From: Deltaproteobacteria bacterium
Lineage (GTDB): Bacteria; Desulfobacterota; DSM-4660; Desulfatiglandales; Desulfatiglandaceae
Assembly (NCBI GenBank): GCA_019313765.1
Contig: JAFDAP010000104.1
Location: forward strand, 1 to 6,295
Length of the DNA: 6,295 nucleotides
Direction of reading: 5' to 3'
Shown: in pieces, positions 1 to 6,194 of the stretch
Layout: every line of letters starts with the position of its first letter
Position numbering within the stretch: position 1 is the first letter of the stretch
The notes under the pieces: generated by a model
Seen by the model: only the letters and a program-made list of their open reading frames with translations
What the model was told of the DNA's origin: nothing
Databases searched by the model: none
Position numbers and translations under genes: made by a program

Positions 1-1
1 T

Positions 2-1447
2 GGCCAAAGCAACATCAGCGCCTACACAAAGGGCTTGATGGGCTATAAAACGCCCAACATCGACCGTGTCGCCAAAGAAGGAATGATATTCACCGACTAC
101 TACGCCGAGCAGAGTTGCACCGCCGGCCGTGCAGCCTTCATCATGGGCCAAAGTGTTTTTCGCTCCGGCCTCAGCAAGGTAGGCCTTCCGGGTGCCGACA
201 TAGGTATGAAGAAGGAAGACCCCACGCTTGCGAAGCTTCTGAAGCCGCTGGGCTACGCCACTGCCCAGTTCGGGAAGAACCACCTGGGAGACAAGGACGA
301 ACACCTGCCTACCCTCCACGGCTTCGACGAGTTCTACGGCCCCCTATATCACCTGAACGCTTCGGAGGAGCCTGAACTGCCTGATTATCCGAAAGACCCC
401 AAGTTCCTGAAGAAGTTCGGACCCAGGGGAGTGATCCATAGCTTTGCCTTGCCAAAAGGAAAACAGAAAATCGAAGACACAGGCCCACTGACTAAGAAGC
501 GTATGGAAACAATCGATGACGACTTCGCTGCCCGGTCAGTAGAATTTATAGAGAAACAGCACAAGGCCGGTAAGCCTTTCTTTGTCTGGGTAAATTTCAC
601 TCATATGCACTTTCGAACCCATGTTAAACCGGAAAGCAGGGGCCAGTCTGGACGCTGGCAGTCACCCTACCACGACGCCATGATCGACCATGACAAGAAC
701 GTGGGCACTGTACTCAAGAAGCTCGATGATCTGGGTATTGCCGACAACACAATTGTCCTCTATAGCACAGACAACGGCCCGCACATGAACACCTGGCCCG
801 ACGCCGGCATGACGCCCTTCCGAGGTGAGAAGAACTCCAACTGGGAAGGGGCCTACCGCGTACCCGCCATGGTGCGCTGGCCCGGCAAAATCAAGGCCGA
901 TACCGTTTCCAACGACATCATGTCGCACATGGACTGGCTGCCCACCCTGCTTGCGGCCGCAGGCGATCCCAACATAAAGGAGAAGCTAAAGAAAGGTTAC
1001 AAGGCGGGTAAAATGAAATACAAGGTTCATCTCGACGGTTACAACTTCCTGCCTTACCTGACCGGTAAAGAGCAGAAGAGTCCCCGCGAGGAGTTCTTCT
1101 ACTTCTCCGACGATGGCGACCTGCAGGCGCTACGCTACGATAACTGGAAGGTGGTCTTCGCCCAGCAGAGAGCGCAGGGCACCATGTTGGTCTGGGGCGA
1201 GCCCTTGGTGAATACGCGGATACCGTGGCTTTTTAACCTGCGCATGGATCCCTACGAGCGTGCTTCTATTACCTCGAACACATACTGGGATTGGTGGATG
1301 GACCATGCTTTTCTGTTGGTACCGGCGCAGGGATATGTCGGAAAGTTCCTGGAGACTTTCAAGAAGTTCCCGCCGCGCCAGAAGGCGGCCAGCTTCACCG
1401 TTGACCAGGTCATGGAGCAATTGCGGACTCCACCGCATGGACGCTGA
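2..1447 (+). CDS. Type I (formylglycine-dependent) sulfatase, 5'-truncated by window edge
   Basis: This is an alkaline-phosphatase-superfamily sulfatase that hydrolyses sulfate esters, probably in the periplasm. The frame is open from base 2, so the real start, any signal peptide and the first Asp metal-ligand pair lie upstream; 481 residues are visible. Counting from base 2, the formylglycine motif is C39-T-A-G-R43, a C-x-A-x-R variant of the usual C-x-P-S-R. Other active-site elements are GKNHLG (K92, H94), a His pair in THMHF (H201, H203), the metal ligands D257-N258 in STDNGP, and K277 before the WEGAYRVP block. The opening residues GQSNISAY and the MGYKTPNID block look like a bacterial 'arylsulfatase' subfamily annotated by homology only; the substrate is unknown. 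The third codon position is strongly G/C-rich, unlike the next gene. A TGA stop is followed 45 bases later by an intrinsic terminator. Family assignment is sure, specificity is not. Confidence 0.95.
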   Translation, partial: GQSNISAYTKGLMGYKTPNIDRVAKEGMIFTDYYAEQSCTAGRAAFIMGQSVFRSGLSKVGLPGADIGMKKEDPTLAKLLKPLGYATAQFGKNHLGDKDEHLPTLHGFDEFYGPLYHLNASEEPELPDYPKDPKFLKKFGPRGVIHSFALPKGKQKIEDTGPLTKKRMETIDDDFAARSVEFIEKQHKAGKPFFVWVNFTHMHFRTHVKPESRGQSGRWQSPYHDAMIDHDKNVGTVLKKLDDLGIADNTIVLYSTDNGPHMNTWPDAGMTPFRGEKNSNWEGAYRVPAMVRWPGKIKADTVSNDIMSHMDWLPTLLAAAGDPNIKEKLKKGYKAGKMKYKVHLDGYNFLPYLTGKEQKSPREEFFYFSDDGDLQALRYDNWKVVFAQQRAQGTMLVWGEPLVNTRIPWLFNLRMDPYERASITSNTYWDWWMDHAFLLVPAQGYVGKFLETFKKFPPRQKAASFTVDQVMEQLRTPPHGR

Positions 1448-1492
1448 GTTTATACTTTCGCACATGATCCTGAAATGGATCCGAGTTAGACC

Positions 1493-1522
1493 GAGAGTTG
1501 TCAACGACTCTCAGCTTTTTCT
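1493..1522 (+). terminator. Rho-independent terminator after the first sulfatase
   Basis: An 8-bp stem (GAGAGTTG at 1493-1500, CGACTCTC at 1505-1512, one G-U pair) closes a TCAA tetraloop. AG, C and then five T residues (1516-1520) follow. It lies 45 bases past the TGA of the first sulfatase and should separate that transcript from the next gene. Confidence 0.7.
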
Positions 1523-1527
1523 AATAT
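1498..1527 (+). promoter_or_regulatory. Possible sigma70 promoter upstream of the second sulfatase
   Basis: TTGTCA (1498-1503, one mismatch to TTGACA) is followed after 18 bases by TAATAT (1522-1527, two mismatches to TATAAT). It overlaps the terminator stem, so chance similarity is quite possible. If real, it would supply the second sulfatase, and it would lie outside the proposed cassette boundary at 1594. Confidence 0.25.
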
Positions 1528-1593
1528 TACGTGCAGCAGGTAGAAATCATGACTTTGCCGTAATTTAAGGAATGGTGGATGTCAAAGGGGACG

Positions 1594-3135
1594 TTAGCTA
1601 TACATGAAAGCCACCAGAAGGGAGCAAATACATGAAAAGATCAACTGGAGTGATTCTAATCGCCGTTGCCGCGGTAGTCATGTTATGGGGCAGCAATACA
1701 GTCGTATGGGCAGCATCAGAGAAGCCAAATATTCTAATGATTATGGTTGATAACTTGGGATATGGCGAATTGGGTGTGTATGGCGGTGGAGAGTTAAGGG
1801 GAGCACCCACTCCACGAATCGACAAGCTAGCTGCAGAAGGAATGCGTCTGACAAATTTCAACGTTGAACCACAATGCACACCAAGCCGATCAGCATTGAT
1901 GACTGGACGACACCCGATTCGTTCAGGTACAACCAAGGTCGTTTGGGGCATGCTTTATGGAATGACTCAGTGGGAAAAAACAATGCCCGAGCTTCTCTCA
2001 GAGCAAGGTTACGCGACCGGCATGTTTGGTAAATGGCATCTCGGTGATACCAAGGGACGTTTCCCTACCGATCAGGGATTTGACGAATGGTATGGCATCG
2101 CAAACACTACCGATGAGGCACAATACAGTTCGCAGTTTCAATACGACGCTAAAGTGGGTCTCAAGCCCTTTATTCAAGAAGCCGGACGGGGAGAGGCGCC
2201 GAAGACTGTCGAGCCCTATGACTTGACCGTCCGACGTAAGATTGATACTGAATTGACGCGACGCGCCATCGGTTTTATGCAGCGTCAAACAAAAGCGGGG
2301 AAACCTTTCTTCGCTTTTGTCCCACTGACACAGGTGCATTTACCGACCATCCCACACCCTGATTTCGCAGGTAAAACCGGTAATGGAGACTTCGCCGACA
2401 GTGTGGTGGAGATGGATCACCATGTGGGCGAAATGCTCGATACTGTGAAGAAGCTTGGCATCAGTGATAATACGATTGTGATGTTTGCCAGTGATAACGG
2501 CCCTGAAGAAGTGGCAGCCTATCACGGTACATCCGGCTACTGGCGGGGTCATTATTTCACAGCACTTGAAGGCTCATTACGGGCCCCTTTTATAATCCGT
2601 TGGCCATCAAAGGTTCCGGCAGGAAAAGTGACTAACGAGATCGTACATATCACCGATCTTTTGCCTACATTCGCGCGGATTGGCGGATATGACGTACCCA
2701 GTGACCGAATTATCGACGGCGTGAATCAGTCCGATCTTTTCTTCAGCAAGAATGGCCGTAGCAAGCGTGAAGGATTTCCCGTTTATAACGGCGATGACCT
2801 CTACGCATACAAGTGGCGCGACTGGAAAGTGCACTTTGTTGAATTAAATAGTATGTTCGGCGCTTCAAAGAAGCTTAATATTCCGCATATTTACAACCTG
2901 ATAAAAGACCCAAAAGAAGACTTCAATATCGCACCCGAATCCACATGGATCCTGCCAGTTGTGATGTCTCGTGTTATGGATTTTCAAAAGACGCTGGCAA
3001 AAGAACCACCAATCCGGCTCGGTACACCAGATCCTTACGTGCCTCCAAAAGAAGCTGAGTAGGTATGCACACAGCAAACAAGCTCCACCGGACGGCAATT
3101 CCGCTGAGCTCCATTGCAGCCGGTGAGCTTGGGCG
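1594..3135 (+). mobile_element. Candidate integron gene cassette carrying the second sulfatase
   Basis: The proposed boundaries are the G^TT points in GTTAGCT (G1593/T1594) and in GTTTAGC (G3135/T3136). The segment has the usual cassette order: a short 38-base leader, one gene, then an attC-like site in matching orientation beginning 10 bases after the stop. Joining the two ends into a circle makes an R' box GTTAGCT that pairs with R'' (AGCAAAC, 3073-3079) at 6 of 7 positions, against 4 of 7 for the box now next to it. No second attC lies upstream and no integrase is present, so this would be a lone insertion rather than an array. The left boundary is inferred from a short motif that could occur by chance. 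Confidence 0.4.
1632..3062 (+). CDS. Secreted type I sulfatase, candidate cassette gene
   Basis: This is a complete 476-residue formylglycine sulfatase, predicted periplasmic. The ATG has a good AAGGGAG ribosome site (1618-1624) seven bases upstream and starts a clear Sec signal peptide: MKRS, a hydrophobic stretch at residues 7-19, and likely cleavage after VWA (A27). The nucleophile motif is C82-T-P-S-R86. Other elements are GKWHLGD (K134, H136), H236 in QVHLP, metal ligands D288-N289 in SDNGP, and E313-G-S-L-R followed by IRWPSK. Two usual active-site residues differ: the first Asp pair reads D40-N41, and the position of the conserved lysine before the E-G block is Y308. Both probably mark a subfamily rather than decay, since the rest is intact. 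Codon use is less GC-rich than in the first sulfatase, and an attC-like site follows the TAG stop. The protein still needs a formylglycine-generating enzyme (not encoded here). Substrate is unknown. Confidence 0.96.
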   Translation: MKRSTGVILIAVAAVVMLWGSNTVVWAASEKPNILMIMVDNLGYGELGVYGGGELRGAPTPRIDKLAAEGMRLTNFNVEPQCTPSRSALMTGRHPIRSGTTKVVWGMLYGMTQWEKTMPELLSEQGYATGMFGKWHLGDTKGRFPTDQGFDEWYGIANTTDEAQYSSQFQYDAKVGLKPFIQEAGRGEAPKTVEPYDLTVRRKIDTELTRRAIGFMQRQTKAGKPFFAFVPLTQVHLPTIPHPDFAGKTGNGDFADSVVEMDHHVGEMLDTVKKLGISDNTIVMFASDNGPEEVAAYHGTSGYWRGHYFTALEGSLRAPFIIRWPSKVPAGKVTNEIVHITDLLPTFARIGGYDVPSDRIIDGVNQSDLFFSKNGRSKREGFPVYNGDDLYAYKWRDWKVHFVELNSMFGASKKLNIPHIYNLIKDPKEDFNIAPESTWILPVVMSRVMDFQKTLAKEPPIRLGTPDPYVPPKEAE

Positions 3136-3141
3136 TTTAGC
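3073..3141 (+). other. attC-like integron recombination site
   Basis: The site is an imperfect inverted repeat with attC layout. R''-like AGCAAAC (3073-3079) ends in AAC, and R'-like GTTTAGC (3135-3141) starts with GTT. The left arm reads AAGCT, extra C3085, CACCGG, extra A3092, then CGGCAAT. The right arm (3113-3130) pairs with it once those two bases are skipped, apart from one G/A mismatch (3094/3118). An unpaired GGGC (3131-3134) precedes R', as in Vibrio cholerae repeats. The loop is 13 bases (3100-3112). A C and an A bulged on one arm about six pairs apart match the extrahelical bases known from attC sites such as that of aadA7. The divergent positions are in R'' and in the fourth base of R'. 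A covariance-model search would settle it. Confidence 0.65.
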
Positions 3142-3163
3142 TGGACCGACCAAGACGAGGAGT

Positions 3164-3169
3164 TATAAT
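3164..3169 (+). promoter_or_regulatory. Perfect -10 hexamer upstream of the phosphatase
   Basis: TATAAT occurs 61 bases before the phosphatase ATG. No good -35 box lies 16-18 bases upstream (CTGGAC or TGGACC), so a promoter here would be weak or need an activator. The hexamer also overlaps the leader-ORF start and the hairpin at 3166-3195, so it may not be a promoter at all. Confidence 0.3.
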
Positions 3170-3195
3170 GGAGAAACAATCCATTACATTTTTTT
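3166..3195 (+). terminator. Weak terminator- or attenuator-like hairpin before the phosphatase
   Basis: A perfect 7-bp stem, TAATGGA (3166-3172) with TCCATTA (3180-3186), encloses a 7-base loop. Two bases later comes a run of seven T residues (3189-3195). The stem has only two G-C pairs, so it would be weak. It could end transcription from the second sulfatase or modulate read-through into the phosphatase. Confidence 0.4.
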
Positions 3196-3233
3196 CCTTA
3201 ATTATTCTACGGAGTCAAAAGGAGGACTTATGA
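3168..3233 (+). CDS. Putative 21-codon leader ORF coupled to the phosphatase
   Basis: An ATG at 3168 has a strong GAGGAG ribosome site (3157-3162) five bases upstream. It opens a frame of 21 residues starting MEKQSITFF, with a hydrophobic middle and a charged end. Its TGA (3231-3233) overlaps the phosphatase ATG (3230-3232) as ATGA, the usual arrangement for translational coupling. The peptide resembles nothing I recognise, and its job would more likely be controlling translation than acting as a protein. Against it: the frame is short, and the phosphatase has its own strong AGGAGG site, so coupling is not needed. The start codon lies inside the hairpin stem at 3166-3186. Confidence 0.35.
   Translation: MEKQSITFFSLIILRSQKEDL
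3220..3225 (+). promoter_or_regulatory. Ribosome binding site fixing the phosphatase start at 3230
   Basis: A perfect AGGAGG lies four bases before the ATG at 3230. It and the lipoprotein-type signal peptide that begins there show that the longer in-frame reading from 3065, which would translate the attC-like hairpin, is not the real start. Confidence 0.85.
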
Positions 3234-4897
3234 AAACAAGATTATTCCCTATTGTGATGATCCCGCTCTTGATGCTTGTGTTTTCAGCTTGTGCAGTTTC
3301 AGGAACGGCTCTTGTAAAGCCCAAGCTCGTACTTCAGATCACGATTGACCAGATGCGTGGTGATTTTCCCATGCGTTATAAAGATCGATTGGGAGAAGGC
3401 GGGTTCCGATATCTTATGGAGAAGGGAACCCATTACACAAATGCTCACTTTCAACATGCCGATACTGAGACACCCGTTGGTCATACAGCGCTGTTTACGG
3501 GAACATATCCCGCGTATAACGGCATTGTCGCCGGCAACTGGTTTGACTTGGATAAGGGAAAAGTCATTTACAATTGTGAGGATGACCGTTATCCGATGAT
3601 CGGAAAAGAACCGGCAAAGGGAAAAGGCAGAGCGCCCACTAATATTTTGTCTTCCACAATTGGCGATGAGTTGGTGATCTCCAACAACGGTCAATCCAGG
3701 ATGTTCAGCGTGTCGATAAAGGATCGCGGCGCGATCCTTCCCGGCGGCCACACCGGTAAGGCCTTCTGGTATTCCAAAAGCGATGGTTCCTTCATCAGCA
3801 GCACCTATTACTACAAAGAATATCCCGGCTGGGTCAAGCAGTGGAATGCTCAAAAGCTTGCCGACAAATACAAAGATACATCGTGGGAATTAATGCATGA
3901 CGTTTCAACGTATGTGTTCGGCAAGGATGATGATCGTCCTTTCGAAGTAGATATGTGTGGTCTGGGCACAACATTCCCGCATCCCGTAAAGGGAGATTCC
4001 AAATATTTCTACACATCTCTGATAGCCACCCCATTCGGGGATGAACTGACGGCAGACTTTGCCAAGACGCTGATTAAAGCGGAAAAGTTAGGACAGAGCA
4101 AACACACCGACTTTATGGCAATCAGTTTTTCTGTAACTGATTATATCGGCCACGCATTCGGGCCTTCGAGCCTTGAGGCTGAGGACAATGTCTTGCGGGT
4201 TGATCGTTTATTGGCTGATCTATTCCGGTTCATAGATGATCAGGTTGGACTCGACCAGACCCTGATAATAGTTTCCGCTGATCACGGAATGTGTGAGGCT
4301 CCGGAATACATGCAGAACTTCGGGTTTGAGGTGGGCCGTGTGACCTCCGAAACGGTCGTCAGGGGTAAAATAAAGAATGCCCTTTCGGCCCGGCTGGGAG
4401 TGCCCGAAGATGTGCTTCGGCTTTACGAACACCCCTACGTCTATCTGAACGAAGAGGAAATCAAGAAAACCAAATACAGCATTGCTGAGGTTGAAAAAGC
4501 AGTAGCAGAAGAAATCATCAAGATTCCCGGCATAATAGGAGCCATGACCAGGACGGATCTGTTGCAAGGGTCCTTTGCCCCGACACCGGTAAACATGGCG
4601 ATCCTCAACAACTTTCACCTCAAACGATCCGGCCATGTCCATGTGATAGCGGACCAGTTCTGGTACTTCTACTACCAGATGGAAACGACCGAGGAAATGG
4701 CCGCCATCCATGGCGCGCCTTGGAAGTATGACACCTATGTGCCAATCTTTTTCGCGGGTCATGGCATACCTGCACAGCGAATTGCACGGCCTGTTACACC
4801 CTATGATATCGCTGCAACCATCGCGACCTGCCTTGAAATCAAACCGCCTTCGGGTTCAGTGGGCATACCTTTGGTCGAGGTGTTGAATGGGAAGTGA
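3230..4897 (+). CDS. PafA-like alkaline phosphatase, probable lipoprotein
   Basis: This 555-residue protein belongs to the type I phosphodiesterase/nucleotide pyrophosphatase branch of the alkaline phosphatase superfamily. It is a predicted zinc phosphomonoesterase of the PafA type, releasing phosphate from organic esters outside the cytoplasm. The N-terminus is a lipoprotein-like signal: MKTRLF, a hydrophobic core, then F-S-A-C21. The aligned nucleophile is T81 (in DTETPVGH), followed by N103 in GNWFD. K164-D-R166 in IKDRGAILPGGH is the pair that marks PafA-like monoesterases (T79, N100, K162 and R164 in the Elizabethkingia enzyme). Metal ligands are D40, D304, H308, D351-H352 and H494, so the site is complete. 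It ends with tandem in-frame TGA codons. Its start overlaps a possible leader ORF, and an attC-like site lies between it and the upstream sulfatase. The family is sure; lipidation is likely but F at -3 is not the commonest lipobox residue. Confidence 0.94.
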   Translation: MKTRLFPIVMIPLLMLVFSACAVSGTALVKPKLVLQITIDQMRGDFPMRYKDRLGEGGFRYLMEKGTHYTNAHFQHADTETPVGHTALFTGTYPAYNGIVAGNWFDLDKGKVIYNCEDDRYPMIGKEPAKGKGRAPTNILSSTIGDELVISNNGQSRMFSVSIKDRGAILPGGHTGKAFWYSKSDGSFISSTYYYKEYPGWVKQWNAQKLADKYKDTSWELMHDVSTYVFGKDDDRPFEVDMCGLGTTFPHPVKGDSKYFYTSLIATPFGDELTADFAKTLIKAEKLGQSKHTDFMAISFSVTDYIGHAFGPSSLEAEDNVLRVDRLLADLFRFIDDQVGLDQTLIIVSADHGMCEAPEYMQNFGFEVGRVTSETVVRGKIKNALSARLGVPEDVLRLYEHPYVYLNEEEIKKTKYSIAEVEKAVAEEIIKIPGIIGAMTRTDLLQGSFAPTPVNMAILNNFHLKRSGHVHVIADQFWYFYYQMETTEEMAAIHGAPWKYDTYVPIFFAGHGIPAQRIARPVTPYDIAATIATCLEIKPPSGSVGIPLVEVLNGK

Positions 4898-4950
4898 TGA
4901 AGGGAGGAGCAATTTTATAAGGTTAGAAAAACTGTCTAATTGATATTGGC

Positions 4951-4979
4951 TTGACATATGGGGGATGTTTGTTTATGTT
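4951..4979 (+). promoter_or_regulatory. Strong sigma70-type promoter for the ATPase gene
   Basis: A perfect TTGACA (4951-4956) is separated by 17 bases from TATGTT (4974-4979, four of six matches to TATAAT). The predicted start near 4986 gives a leader of about 34 bases before the ATG at 5020. It makes the ATPase gene independent of the hydrolase genes upstream. The rest of the 4898-5019 gap holds only a purine-rich stretch and a weak 5-bp repeat (4923-4939). Confidence 0.65.
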
Positions 4980-5010
4980 ATCGTCATATTTCAATGAAAA
5001 TTGACGATAA
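4978..5010 (+). promoter_or_regulatory. Inverted repeat over the -10/start region, candidate operator
   Basis: TTATCGTCA (4978-4986) and TGACGATAA (5002-5010) form a perfect 9-bp inverted repeat with a 15-base centre, in which TTTC and GAAA can also pair. It runs from the end of the -10 box across the predicted start, where a bound repressor would block transcription. A third TTATC (5013-5017) makes the palindrome GATAAGATTATC just before the ATG. In RNA the repeat would also form a hairpin near the 5' end. There is no T-run, so it is not a terminator. Confidence 0.5.
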
Positions 5011-5019
5011 GATTATCAA

Positions 5020-6171
5020 ATGATTCTAAACCGAATTATAAAGGCCCCGGAACAGAGCTTTTTTCTTTTGGGTCCACGCGGATCAGGCAAGAGTACATGG
5101 CTTAGAGCCACCTTTCCCGACGCCCATGTGATCGATTTGCTGTCCGAGGAAACGTACCAGAGGCTGCTGGCCAATCCCGGTCTCTTCGCGGATGAATTGC
5201 GCGCCGTTCCAATAGGCAGATGGGTGATAGTAGACGAAGTGCAGAGGCTGCCCAACCTGCTGAACGAAGTTCATCGGTTTATCGAAGAAAAGCGCCAGAA
5301 TTTCGTCCTGTGTGGTTCCAGTGCCCGCAAGCTTAAACGAGCCGGTGTCAACCTGTTAGCTGGACGCGCGCTGCACCGGTCAATGCATCCATTTGTGCCC
5401 GAGGAGCTTGGCACACAATTCGATCTTGAAGAGGTCTTGCAGTATGGTTCGCTCCCAATTGTCTGTGACTCAACAGCCAAACAGGAGACGCTTTCCGCCT
5501 ACGCCCGGCTTTATCTGAAAGAGGAAATCCAGGCCGAAGCTCTTGTCCGAAACTTACCGGGATTTGCGCGTTTTTTACCGATAGCAGCCCTTTTTCACGG
5601 CCGAACCGTCAATGTGACCAATATTGCCCGGGAGGCAGGGGTAGCAAGAACAACTGTAACGGGGTATCTCGATGTGCTTGAGGAAACACTCCTGTGCTTC
5701 CGGCTTCCTGCGTACGAAGCGAAACTGCGGGTACGGGAACGGAAACTGCCCAAATGGTACTGGTGCGATCCGGGTATTGTGCGCGTCATGAAGCAGACGA
5801 CCGGCAGTTTGGCACCGGAGGAAAAGGGGGCATTGTTCGAGGGAATGGTGGCGCAGTTGTTTCGTGCATATAAGGATTACCGCGGCATCTGTGACGATAT
5901 GTATTACTGGGCACCTTCCGGCCGATCCGAGACTGAAGTCGATTTTATCCTGGTCCGAGGTACGAACCTGATCGCGGTCGAGGCAAAATCCGGGAATACG
6001 TTTTCGGACGCCTGGTGCAAGGGCCTGCGCGCTGTGGCGCAACTCAAAGGCCTGCAACGTCGGATCATCGTCTGTCTCCATGGACCGGCAATGAGAACCA
6101 AGGACGGCATCGATGTCTTATCTTTCCAGAACCTTGCTGAGCAGTTGGCCGATAATGCTTTATGGAATTAG
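5020..6171 (+). CDS. AAA_14/DUF4143-type ATPase
   Basis: This 383-residue cytoplasmic ATPase has the AAA_14 plus DUF4143 layout, a widespread family with no settled function. Walker A is G18-PRGSGKS-T26 and Walker B is WVIVDE (68-73) followed by VQRLP. A sensor-like LCGSSARKLKR (97-107) is followed by LAGRA (113-117). A helix-turn-helix-like segment spans about 197-220 (NIAREAGVARTTV). The C-terminal part carries E306-V-D308-F and E321-A-K323, a PD-(D/E)xK nuclease-like pattern usual in DUF4143. All key residues are present and the length is typical, so it is probably functional. The ATG is chosen because the family normally begins a few residues before the SFFLLGPRG block. No good Shine-Dalgarno site precedes it. 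It has its own promoter and an operator-like repeat. No partner gene is visible. DNA binding or cleavage is inference from motifs only. Confidence 0.93.
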   Translation: MILNRIIKAPEQSFFLLGPRGSGKSTWLRATFPDAHVIDLLSEETYQRLLANPGLFADELRAVPIGRWVIVDEVQRLPNLLNEVHRFIEEKRQNFVLCGSSARKLKRAGVNLLAGRALHRSMHPFVPEELGTQFDLEEVLQYGSLPIVCDSTAKQETLSAYARLYLKEEIQAEALVRNLPGFARFLPIAALFHGRTVNVTNIAREAGVARTTVTGYLDVLEETLLCFRLPAYEAKLRVRERKLPKWYWCDPGIVRVMKQTTGSLAPEEKGALFEGMVAQLFRAYKDYRGICDDMYYWAPSGRSETEVDFILVRGTNLIAVEAKSGNTFSDAWCKGLRAVAQLKGLQRRIIVCLHGPAMRTKDGIDVLSFQNLAEQLADNALWN

Positions 6172-6194
6172 CAAAGGATAGGCAACAATTGATG

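Noticed and set aside
1485..1491. GTTAGAC, a perfect match to the attC R' consensus, after the first sulfatase
   Set aside because: No AAC-ending partner box or paired arms with bulges occur in the roughly 130 bases upstream; only a short GATCC/GGATC repeat is present.
1260..1568. Plus-strand 102-codon frame overlapping the first sulfatase's end
   Set aside because: It runs through the sulfatase C-terminus in another frame and across the terminator, with no domain.
1499..1599. Possible attC ending at GTTAGCT (1593-1599)
   Set aside because: The only upstream AAC (1503-1505) is not followed by an arm that pairs with GGGGAC, so no attC fold forms. The motif is kept only as a possible insertion junction.
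3065..3229. In-frame 55-codon N-terminal extension of the phosphatase from ATG 3065
   Set aside because: It would translate the attC-like hairpin and bury the signal peptide; the ATG at 3230 has a perfect AGGAGG and begins a lipoprotein-type leader.
3299..3853. 184-codon minus-strand open frame inside the phosphatase
   Set aside because: It is a shadow of a gene with clear catalytic motifs on the plus strand and shows no recognisable domain or ribosome site. The other minus-strand frames (for example 4220-4762 and 5575-6081) were dismissed for the same reason.
4922..4940. GTTAGA...TCTAAT repeat after the phosphatase as a second attC or a terminator
   Set aside because: Only five A/T-rich pairs, no bulged arms and no T-run.
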